From the NCBI RefSeq assembly GCF_000478275.1, contig NZ_ASJB01000057.1, forward strand, positions 62,001-126,000: a stretch of 64,000 bases of DNA, written 5' to 3'. This DNA comes from Amycolatopsis orientalis DSM 40040 = KCTC 9412. GTDB taxonomy: Bacteria > Actinomycetota > Actinomycetes > Mycobacteriales > Pseudonocardiaceae. Under the pieces are notes generated by a model. That model was not told the DNA's origin. It ran no database searches and saw nothing but the letters and a program-made list of their open reading frames with translations. The number at the start of each line of letters is the position of its first letter. The first letter of the stretch is position 1. Both the position numbers and the translations under genes were made by a program. Below are positions 36,672-43,376 of the stretch, piece by piece.

Positions 36672-37501
36672 CCCGTCCGTCCTTTGTGGTCACCGGCGCG
36701 TCGAGCGGGATCGGCCGGGCCTGTGTCGCCGAGCTGGTCCGCCGGGGTGCCCACGTCTGGGCGGGCGTGCGCACCGACGCGGACGAAACGGATCTCGCCC
36801 GCGCGTACGGCGAGGCGGTCACCGTGCTGCGGATGGATCTCCGTGACGCGGCGTCGATCGCGGCGTGCGGGGAGAAGGTCGCGGCGGCGGGACCGTTGCG
36901 GGGCTTGGTGAACAACGCCGGGATGGCCCGCCCCGGACCGCTGGAGCATGTCCCGCTCGACGATTTCCGGCACCAGCTGGAGGTCAACGTCACCGGGCAG
37001 CTCGCCGTCACGCAGGCGATGTTGCCCGCGCTGCGCGCCGCGTCCGGGGCCAGGGTGGTGACGGTCGGGTCGATGGGCGGGCGGATCGCCGGACCGATGG
37101 TCGGCCCGTACCACACCTCGAAGTTCGCCTTGGTCGGTTTGACCGACAGCCTGCGCGCCGAACTCGCCCCGTCCGGGATCGGCGTGATCCTCGTCGAACC
37201 CGGTGCGGTCGCCACCGCGATCTGGTCACGCGCCCGCGCCGCGGCCGAGGAGGTGCGCGCCGCGCTGCCGGAAGCCGCGCGGGAAAGGTATGCGGCGCAA
37301 CTGGAAGAGGCCGAACGCAGTGCGGAACGGTCGGCGCGGGCCGGGGTCCCGCCCGAGCGGGCCGCGCGAGTCGTCGTCCACGCGCTGACCGCCCGCCGCC
37401 CCGCGCCGCGGTACCTGGTCGGCCGGGACGCGCGGATCGCGGCGGTACTGGCGAACCTGCCGTTCCGGCTCCGCTACCGGCTGACGGCGGCGAAGCGGTG
37501 A
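36668..37501 (+). CDS. Short-chain dehydrogenase/reductase
   Basis: 277-residue classical SDR. The cofactor motif TGASSGIGRA, NNAG, catalytic Ser (VTVGSMGG) and YHTSK are intact. The residue after the second strand is Arg (GVRTDADE), consistent with NADPH preference. GTG 36668 overlaps the stop of the antigen-85-like gene. In mycolate makers an SDR (CmrA, Rv2509) reduces the beta-keto ester made by Pks13; the position here makes the same step an attractive inference. The C-terminal ~40 residues (RYLVGRDARIAAVLANLPFRLRYRL) are hydrophobic-basic and could contact the membrane. Confidence 0.85.
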   Translation: MTRPSFVVTGASSGIGRACVAELVRRGAHVWAGVRTDADETDLARAYGEAVTVLRMDLRDAASIAACGEKVAAAGPLRGLVNNAGMARPGPLEHVPLDDFRHQLEVNVTGQLAVTQAMLPALRAASGARVVTVGSMGGRIAGPMVGPYHTSKFALVGLTDSLRAELAPSGIGVILVEPGAVATAIWSRARAAAEEVRAALPEAARERYAAQLEEAERSAERSARAGVPPERAARVVVHALTARRPAPRYLVGRDARIAAVLANLPFRLRYRLTAAKR

Positions 37502-38736
37502 CCCGGCTGGTCGTGATCGTCGCGCCCGGTTCGCGGGGCGACGTCCAGCCCTGTATCGCCTTGGGGCACGGTCTCGCCGCCGAAGGCGACCGCGTGCGGG
37601 TGCTGGCGGCGGAACGCTTCCGGGCGCTGGCGACCGGATACGGCCTGGACTTCGCGCCGCTTTCGGTCGATCCCGGTGAGATCCTCGGTTCGGACGGCGG
37701 ACGCGAATGGACCGAGGGCGGGCGCAATCCCGCGACGTTCCTGCGCGGATTGCGAGGCGCGCTGGCGCCGGTGCTGGAGCGCCTGCTGGACGATGTCCAC
37801 AAAGGAGCGGACGGAGCGGATCTCGTGCTCGCGCCGACTTTGGGGTTTCTCGGTGCGCACCTGGGTGCTTCGCTCGGCGTCCCCGACGTCGAACTGCACT
37901 ACCAGCCCAGCGTGCCGACCCGGGCGTTCGCGCATCCGCTGCTGCCCTGGGCGGCCGGGCTCGGGCCGTGCGGACGGCGGCTGAGCCATCACGCCGTCGA
38001 CACCGTCGCCTGGCAGCTGCTGCGGCCCGAGGTGGACCGCTGGCGCGGCCGTTCACTCGGCCTGTCCCCGGCCGGATGGCGCGGACCCCGCCGCGCGGAA
38101 ACCCCCGTACTGTGCGGGTTTTCCGACGCCGTCGTGCCCCGGCCGGAGGACTGGCCGTCGCGGGTCCACGTCACCGGATACTGGTTTCTCGAAACCCCCG
38201 CCGGATGGCGGCCGGACCCGCGCCTGCGGGACTTCCTCGCCTCGGGGCCGCCGCCGGTGTACGTCGGCTTCGGCAGCATGCGGCCGTCCGAGGCGGAACG
38301 GACCTTCGCCGCCGTCCGCACGGCGCTGCGCCGGGTGGGACTGCGCGGCCTGCTCGGGACCGACACCGGGTTCGACGACGACGAGGACCTGCTGACGGTC
38401 CAGGATGTTCCGCACGGGTGGCTCTTCCCGCGCACCGCGGCGGTGGTGCATCACGGAGGCGCGGGCACGACCGCGGCGGCGTTGCGCGCGGGCGTCCCGG
38501 CGCTGGTCTGCCCGGTCTTCTCCGATCAGCCCTACTGGGGCGACAGGGTGTCCCGCCTCGGCGCCGGGCCCCGTCCGCTGCCGTTACGGGAGATCACCGC
38601 GGACGCCCTGACCGCTCGGCTGTTGGAACTCTCCGGGAATCTGCTGTTCCGCCGCGGGGCGCAGTACGTCGCGGCGCGTCTTCGGGAGGAGGACGGGGTG
38701 GCGCGGGCGTGTGAGGTACTGCGGAAAGTGCGTTAG
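37498..38736 (+). CDS. GT1-family glycosyltransferase (sterol/lipid glucosyltransferase-like)
   Basis: 412-residue GT-B glycosyltransferase of the MGT/sterol-glucosyltransferase type. N-terminal APGSRGDVQPCIALGHGL is the acceptor-side signature, and the C-terminal nucleotide-sugar motif is VHHGGAGTTAAALRAGVPALVCPVFSDQ. It likely transfers a hexose from a UDP- or TDP-sugar to a lipophilic acceptor. GTG 37498 overlaps the SDR stop (GTGA). Third gene of the operon, so the acceptor may be the lipid made by the neighbouring synthase. A polyketide or sterol acceptor elsewhere in the cell cannot be excluded. Confidence 0.85.
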   Translation: MTRLVVIVAPGSRGDVQPCIALGHGLAAEGDRVRVLAAERFRALATGYGLDFAPLSVDPGEILGSDGGREWTEGGRNPATFLRGLRGALAPVLERLLDDVHKGADGADLVLAPTLGFLGAHLGASLGVPDVELHYQPSVPTRAFAHPLLPWAAGLGPCGRRLSHHAVDTVAWQLLRPEVDRWRGRSLGLSPAGWRGPRRAETPVLCGFSDAVVPRPEDWPSRVHVTGYWFLETPAGWRPDPRLRDFLASGPPPVYVGFGSMRPSEAERTFAAVRTALRRVGLRGLLGTDTGFDDDEDLLTVQDVPHGWLFPRTAAVVHHGGAGTTAAALRAGVPALVCPVFSDQPYWGDRVSRLGAGPRPLPLREITADALTARLLELSGNLLFRRGAQYVAARLREEDGVARACEVLRKVR

Positions 38737-38773
38737 GACGCGTCGCGCTCGGCTACTCACTTCGGGGTCCAGC

Positions 38774-38826
38774 GTCTCCAATGTGGCATTGGGGACGCTC
38801 AGTGTCCCCAATGCCACATTGGAGAC
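38774..38826. repeat. Perfect inverted repeat, 23-7-23 (GGGGAC family), copy 2
   Basis: Arms 38774-38796 and 38804-38826 are exact inverted copies around GCTCAGT. It has the same geometry as 7883-7935, with paired substitutions. It lies between convergent genes (glycosyltransferase and SRPBCC), fitting a two-way terminator. Confidence 0.85.
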
Positions 38827-38859
38827 ACTGGCCTTCGCGGACCGGGCTCAGAATAGGGG

Positions 38860-39300
38860 TCAGGCGGTCTTTGTCTTGCCGGCCAAGTAAGTGGTGAGGC
38901 GGGCGAAGCAGGACTGCCAGCCCTCGACGTGGTTGTCGCGCTCCGCCACGGTCTCGAAGATCTCTTGGTGGAACGTCATCTCCGTTTTGCCGTCCCGATC
39001 GGCGAGGACGACGGTGACGAGGGTGTCGTGTCCCCGCGCGCCTTCCTCTTCCCAGGCGAAACTGAAGACGAGCCGTTCCGGCGGGACGATCTCGTGGTAG
39101 ACCCCCGATGCCCACAGTTCGGTCTCGCCGTCGCTCATGCAGGTGCGCCATCGGCCGCCCTCGGTGAGGTTGACCGTGCAGGACGTGGTGCTGAATCCGT
39201 CGGGGCCCCACCACTTCGCGAGATGGTCCGGGTCGGTCCACACCCGGAAGGCGAGTTCGCGGGGTGCGTCGAGCAGACGCGTGATCGTCAGGTCGGCCAT
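38860..39300 (-). CDS. SRPBCC (AHSA1-like) domain protein
   Basis: 146-residue START-like protein of the AHSA1/ATPase-activator type, with the typical opening TITRLLDAPRELAFRVWTDPDHLAKWWGP and a closing helix (AERDNHVEGWQSCFARLTTYL). Such proteins bind small hydrophobic ligands and are commonly encoded next to an ArsR regulator. No ArsR gene is present here, but an inverted repeat of the usual ArsR-site shape lies upstream (39345-39360). ATG 39300 is chosen as the conserved domain starts three residues later; a TTG start at 39348 is possible. Confidence 0.82.
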   Translation of the reverse strand: MADLTITRLLDAPRELAFRVWTDPDHLAKWWGPDGFSTTSCTVNLTEGGRWRTCMSDGETELWASGVYHEIVPPERLVFSFAWEEEGARGHDTLVTVVLADRDGKTEMTFHQEIFETVAERDNHVEGWQSCFARLTTYLAGKTKTA

Positions 39301-39344
39301 CGTTCGATTCTCTTCCGCGCCCCGTGGTTGGCCCATGGCTGTAT

Positions 39345-39360
39345 TCAACCAATGGGTTGA
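39345..39360. promoter_or_regulatory. ArsR-type operator candidate
   Basis: TCAACC-AATG-GGTTGA, an inverted repeat 45 bp upstream of the SRPBCC start. ArsR/SRPBCC operons commonly carry a CAACCA/TGGTTG-type site at the promoter; here the regulator must come from elsewhere if the site is used. Confidence 0.5.
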
Positions 39361-39444
39361 GCAAGGTCCTGGTTGGACTGTAGCGCGTCGGTCCGCCCTG
39401 TCAAGTCGCCGCGGGTGGGTGGACTCGGTTCGTATTGTCGGAGG

Positions 39445-40248
39445 ATGAACCTGCGCTCAGCACTGTGGCTGCCGATCTTCGACGAGCTGGCCGATCCCGG
39501 GATCATCGCGCGTCTCGCCGCCGAGGCCGAAGAAGCGGGCTGGCACGGCTTGTTCGTCTGGGACCACGTCCGCTGGGACGAGCCGGTGCGCGCGATCGCG
39601 GATCCGTGGATCACCCTCGCCGCCGTCGCTTCCGCCACCGAGAACCTCGCCTTCGGTCCGATGGTCACGCCGCTGGCCCGCCGTCGTCCGGTCAAACTCG
39701 CCCGCGAGACGGCCACCCTGGACAGGCTGAGCGACGGAAGGCTGATCCTCGGCGCCGGCCTCGGCAGCGACCGGTTCGGCGGGGAGTTCTCCAGGACCGG
39801 CGACGAACAGGACGACCGCAAACGCGGCGAGATGCTGGACGAATCGCTCGAGATCCTCACCGCGGCCTGGTCCGGTGAACCGGTGCGGCACCACGGAACG
39901 CACTACACCGTCGACGACATCACCTTCATGCCCCGGCCCGTGCGCCCGATACCGGTGTGGTTGGCGGGTTTTCCCGGGAAGCGGAAACCGATGCGCAGGG
40001 CCGCGCGGTACGACGGGTTCTTCCCGGTCAACCTGCCGCACGCGGACGAGTTCGCCGAGGCGGTCGAGACGATCACCGCGATGCGCGATGGCGCGGAGGG
40101 GCCGTACGACTTCGCGATCGGCGTCCCCGCGGGCACGGATCTCGCGCCGTACGAGAGGGCGGGCGCGACCTGGTGGATGGCCGAATTCCCGTGGGACGAC
40201 CTGTCCGTCGACGCCGTGCGTGGCGTGCTGCGGGACGGTCCGGCCTGA
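39445..40248 (+). CDS. LLM-class F420/flavin-dependent oxidoreductase
   Basis: 267-residue luciferase-like monooxygenase fold protein. Features: SALWLPIFDELADPG, WHGLFVWDHVRW, and the central ATLDRLSDGRLILGAGLG signature that binds F420 or FMN. Substrate unknown. ATG 39445 is preceded directly by GGAGG with no spacing. A TATTGT -10-like hexamer ends seven bases upstream, so the message may be leaderless. The gene is divergent from the SRPBCC gene. A palindrome follows nine bases after the stop. Confidence 0.85.
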   Translation: MNLRSALWLPIFDELADPGIIARLAAEAEEAGWHGLFVWDHVRWDEPVRAIADPWITLAAVASATENLAFGPMVTPLARRRPVKLARETATLDRLSDGRLILGAGLGSDRFGGEFSRTGDEQDDRKRGEMLDESLEILTAAWSGEPVRHHGTHYTVDDITFMPRPVRPIPVWLAGFPGKRKPMRRAARYDGFFPVNLPHADEFAEAVETITAMRDGAEGPYDFAIGVPAGTDLAPYERAGATWWMAEFPWDDLSVDAVRGVLRDGPA

Positions 40249-40256
40249 CCGCGCCG

Positions 40257-40310
40257 GGTGGTCGTGAGTGGTGAGTGACGTTCTAACGACACTCACCACT
40301 CACGACCACC
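40257..40310. repeat. TCGTGAGTGG palindrome, variant subtype (copy F)
   Basis: The outer arms GGTGGTCGTGAGTGGT and complement are perfect; the inner arm reads GAGTGACGTT / AACGACACTC, with one mismatch. It lies between the LLM gene and the TerC riboswitch and may end the upstream transcript. Confidence 0.85.
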
Positions 40311-40365
40311 GGCGCGGGTGACGTCTTTAACAACCCTTTACTTTGGGCGCGGTCATGGTCGATAC

Positions 40366-40470
40366 TGACGGCGAGGGGAGTACTTCCCAAGCGTCTGCCC
40401 GGTCAGTACGGACACTCCGCCGGTGTCCCCGGGAGGCCGCCCGCACTGGGTGAAGGAGACCTCGAACTTG
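40366..40470 (+). ncRNA. Probable yybP-ykoY (manganese) riboswitch
   Basis: The leader before the TerC gene contains the 5' signature GGGGAGTA (40375-40382) closing with TTCCC, a GC-rich middle, and a 3' segment ACTGGGTGAAGGAGACCTCG (from 40444). From family knowledge, this layout upstream of a TerC/Alx-type transporter fits the Mn2+-sensing yybP-ykoY element. The following hairpin CCTCGAAC-TTGAT-GTTCGAGG (40460-40480) overlaps the approach to the ribosome-binding site and could be the switch. The assignment is by eye, not by covariance search. Confidence 0.65.
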
Positions 40471-40488
40471 ATGTTCGAGGAGGCTCTG

Positions 40489-41463
40489 ATGCCCGGATCC
40501 GTGGGCTCCGTATGGCTGTGGTCGATCAGTATCGTGGTCCTGCTGGCCCTGCTCGTCGCCGATTTCGTCGTCACCCGACGCCCGCATGAGGTGTCGATGC
40601 GGGAGGCCGTCGGCTGGTCCGTGTTCTACCTGGCGCTCCCCGTGTTCTTCGGGCTCTGGCTGTGGCTCGACTTCGGCAGTGGCCCCGCGGTCGAGTTCAT
40701 GACGGGCTTCGTGGTGGAGAAGTCGCTGTCGGTGGACAACCTGTTCGTCTTCATGTTGCTGCTCGCCGCCTTCGCCGTCCCGCCCGCCGTACAGCAGCGC
40801 GTGCTGCTCTACGGCATCGTCGGCGCGCTCGTGCTCCGAGGCGTCTTCATCGCCGCCGGCGCCGCGATGCTGGCGGCGGGCACCTGGGCGTTCCTCGTCT
40901 TCGGCGTGATCCTGTTCGCCTCGGCGGTCAAGATCCTGCGCGAGGCGATGTCCGACGGGAGTACCGAACGGGATCTCTCCCAGCTGCGGTCGGTCCGGTT
41001 GCTGCGCAAGCTGATGCCGGTCACCGACGAGTACCGCGGTGCCCGCCTCACGGTGCGGGTGGACGGCCGCCGGGCCCTCACGCCCTTGGCCGTGGTGGTG
41101 GTCGCGGTCTTCGCCACCGACGTGGTCTTCGCCGTCGACTCGGTGCCCGCGGTCTACGGCATCACCGAAGACCCGTACCTGGTCTTCGCCACCAACGCCT
41201 TCGCCCTGCTCGGCCTGCGCGCCCTCTACTTCGTGCTGCGTTCGGCGCTGGCCAAGCTCGTCCACCTCAACCACGGTCTCGCGCTCATTCTCGCCTTCAT
41301 CGGGGTGAAACTGGTGCTGCACTGGGCACACGGGATCTGGCCGGGCGTGCCGCAGGTGCCCACCCCGATCTCGCTGGCCGTGATCATCCTCGTGCTCGCC
41401 ACCGTGATGTTCACGAGCATGCACGCGCGCCGTCGCGAGGCGGCCACGGCCGCGCGGGAGTGA
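40489..41463 (+). CDS. TerC/Alx family membrane protein (probable Mn exporter)
   Basis: 324-residue integral membrane protein with about 9 helices. The two conserved acidic TerC motifs are present: EKSLSVDNLFVFMLL and ATDVVFAVDSVPAVYG. TerC/Alx proteins are linked to Mn2+ efflux and metal loading of exported enzymes, which agrees with the riboswitch upstream. ATG 40489 has an ideal AGGAGG five bases before it; ATG 40471 lies too far from GAAGGAG and would put the switch hairpin in the coding region. A 41-codon membrane peptide follows. Confidence 0.9.
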   Translation: MPGSVGSVWLWSISIVVLLALLVADFVVTRRPHEVSMREAVGWSVFYLALPVFFGLWLWLDFGSGPAVEFMTGFVVEKSLSVDNLFVFMLLLAAFAVPPAVQQRVLLYGIVGALVLRGVFIAAGAAMLAAGTWAFLVFGVILFASAVKILREAMSDGSTERDLSQLRSVRLLRKLMPVTDEYRGARLTVRVDGRRALTPLAVVVVAVFATDVVFAVDSVPAVYGITEDPYLVFATNAFALLGLRALYFVLRSALAKLVHLNHGLALILAFIGVKLVLHWAHGIWPGVPQVPTPISLAVIILVLATVMFTSMHARRREAATAARE

Positions 41464-41466
41464 CCG

Positions 41467-41592
41467 ATGATCACCGAACTGGTCGTCGGAGTCCTGCTCG
41501 ACCTCGCCGTCCTCGCCGTGTTCCTCGCCGCGCTGGCACTGGTTTCCGCCGCCCTGCGGCCGCCGAGGCCACCTCGCGGCCCCATGCGGTAG
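41467..41592 (+). CDS. 41-residue membrane peptide after TerC
   Basis: A short frame starting ATG 41467, three bases after the TerC stop, with GGGAG six bases upstream. It encodes ITELVVGVLLDLAVLAVF and further hydrophobic residues (one membrane helix), ending in a basic, Pro-rich tail (RPPRPPRGPMR). No family recognised. Spacing and a real ribosome-binding site support translation; it may be a small TerC partner. Confidence 0.5.
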   Translation: MITELVVGVLLDLAVLAVFLAALALVSAALRPPRPPRGPMR

Positions 41593-41602
41593 CGGCGATC
41601 GG

Positions 41603-42520
41603 TCAGGGGAAGCGCAGCACGGTGATCCCGGCCAGCACGAAGAACACGAGCACCACCAGGGTTCCGCCGTGTCCACCGGACGAACTGGTCACGACCTGTT
41701 CGACGGCGCCGGTCAGCCGCACACCGCAGTCCGCGACGATGGTGTGCCTGCCCGCCTCGATCCGGGTGAACTCGACGGCCGTGGTGAAGGCTCCGGTGTC
41801 GTCGGCGTAGGCGCTGCCGACCCGTTCCCCGTCCGACGTCAGGGTGACGGCCTTGCCGGGTACGCAGCCCTTGCCGGTCGCGGAGAGCCGGTCGCCGGGC
41901 TGCACGCTCGGCCGGTCGAGGATCAGATCGTTCGGCCCGGCCGGGGTGCTGCTCGGTGCGGGGACGTCCGTCGACGGCGGGGGAGAGTCCGTTGTGGACG
42001 GTGGCGTGGTGGTGGGCGGAGTCGTCGTGGTGACCGGGGTGGTGGGCGTGGTGGGTGTCGTGGTCGTCCCCGGCCTGGTCGGGGTGGTCACCGGGACGGT
42101 CGGCTTCGTCGTCGGAGGCACCTTCGTCGTCGGCGGCACCGTGGTCACGGTCCCGGTCACGCGGAAGGTCGCGCTCCCGGTCAGCGGCCCGCCGGTCCGC
42201 GCGTTCGTGCAGGAGCCCGACACCGGGTAGCTCCCCGGCGTCGCGTTGCCCGGCACCGTCGCGGTGACCTGTCCACTGGGGACCTGGGGTGACGCGTTCG
42301 CCGACGCGAGGGGCGCTCCCGACCACGTGAAAGAAACCGGGCCTTTGCACGGGTAGAAATTCCAGGAAATGGTAAAAGAACTCCCGGCGGCACCGCTCGA
42401 AGGTTTCAAACCAACCGTGGACTGATAGGGGGATTGTTGCGCGTTACCCGCTCCCACCAGGGCAACTAAAAGCAGAAGTCCGGTCACGGCGGCGAATATC
42501 AGCCGAACCACGATACGCAT
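41603..42520 (-). CDS. Cell-surface protein with Thr/Pro linker and C-terminal membrane helix
   Basis: 305-residue exported protein. Signal peptide ~1-27 (RLIFAAVTGLLLLVALVGAGNAQ), an Ig-like domain (~30-115, with FYPCKGPVSFTW and VSGSCTNA cysteines), a long Thr/Pro linker (~120-190), a second beta-rich domain (GCVPGK ... VADCGV cysteines), and a C-terminal membrane helix (GGTLVVLVFFVLAGITVL). The type I layout suggests anchoring in the membrane with the domains held out through the wall. ATG 42520 is used as it begins the signal peptide. It is divergent from the membrane protein/kinase pair and may belong to the same envelope system. Confidence 0.72.
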   Translation of the reverse strand: MRIVVRLIFAAVTGLLLLVALVGAGNAQQSPYQSTVGLKPSSGAAGSSFTISWNFYPCKGPVSFTWSGAPLASANASPQVPSGQVTATVPGNATPGSYPVSGSCTNARTGGPLTGSATFRVTGTVTTVPPTTKVPPTTKPTVPVTTPTRPGTTTTPTTPTTPVTTTTPPTTTPPSTTDSPPPSTDVPAPSSTPAGPNDLILDRPSVQPGDRLSATGKGCVPGKAVTLTSDGERVGSAYADDTGAFTTAVEFTRIEAGRHTIVADCGVRLTGAVEQVVTSSSGGHGGTLVVLVFFVLAGITVLRFP

Positions 42521-42587
42521 TGGGACGTCCCTCTCCGGTAAGTGCTCGCTGTAGCATTCCGGACCAGTCGGATTACGCAAACAGGGG

Positions 42588-43376
42588 ATGCGCACAATGG
42601 GACGTTTCATCGCGGCAGGGGTTGCGTTGGGTCTGGGTGTGCTCCTTCTGGGCGCGCCACCGGCCGCCGCGGCCGGTGGCGGACTCGAACTGGCGGTGAC
42701 CCTCGACGACCGGCCGATCACGAACGCCACGGTCACGGTCGATCCGGCCAAGCAGATCGAACTCACCGTCACGGCGACCAACAGCGGCGGCACCGCGCTG
42801 AAGGTCCGCAGCGTGCGGGTGTCGGGCGTGGCGCTCGCCCTCACCTTCTTCGCCTACGACACCACGGCCCCGTTCGAGGTCCCCGCGCACAGCCGGATCA
42901 CCAGGACCTTCGTGCTGGACATGGCCGATCTCGACGGCCAGGCGATCGGCCTGCTCCCGACGTCGGTCGAACTGCTCGACGCCCAGCGCGGCACCCTCGG
43001 CGAGGCCACCACGGTCGCCGACATCCGCGGGTCCTTCTGGTCCGTCTACGGTGCCTTCGGGCTCGCGATGCTCGTGCTCACCGTGCTGGCGTGGCTGACC
43101 GCCCTGCTCGCGCTCGCCCGCCACCGCCTGCCGCCCAACCGCTGGCGCCGCGGCCTGCGCTTCCTGCCCGCCGGATTCGGCACCGGTCTCGTCGCGGTCG
43201 TCTCGCTGTCGGTGCTGCGGCTGGTGCCGCCGGAACCGGCGGTCGAGATCCCGGTGGTACTCGGCGCCGCCGTCATCGCGTTCCTGCTCGGCTACCTGAC
43301 GCCGCATCCGGCGCCGGGGCCCGCCGACGACGAGACGGTCCGCTTTCCCGACGCCACCAAGGAATTCAACCGATGA
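42588..43376 (+). CDS. Membrane protein with outer beta domain, kinase partner
   Basis: 262-residue protein. Signal peptide (~1-28), extracytoplasmic beta-rich domain (~30-145, a CARDB/DUF11-like repeat with VTATNSGGTALKVRSV), then three membrane helices and a short acidic tail. The C-terminal ATG overlap (ATGA) with the kinase gene at 43373 shows coupled translation, so the two proteins likely act together, this one perhaps presenting an outer sensor. ATG 42588 is used; 42597 is an alternative three codons in. No enzymatic motif is seen. Confidence 0.68.
   Translation: MRTMGRFIAAGVALGLGVLLLGAPPAAAAGGGLELAVTLDDRPITNATVTVDPAKQIELTVTATNSGGTALKVRSVRVSGVALALTFFAYDTTAPFEVPAHSRITRTFVLDMADLDGQAIGLLPTSVELLDAQRGTLGEATTVADIRGSFWSVYGAFGLAMLVLTVLAWLTALLALARHRLPPNRWRRGLRFLPAGFGTGLVAVVSLSVLRLVPPEPAVEIPVVLGAAVIAFLLGYLTPHPAPGPADDETVRFPDATKEFNR

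Noticed and set aside
41990..42170. GTGG/GTCG-rich tract as a regulatory repeat
   Set aside because: It is the coding sequence of the Thr/Pro linker of the minus-strand surface protein.
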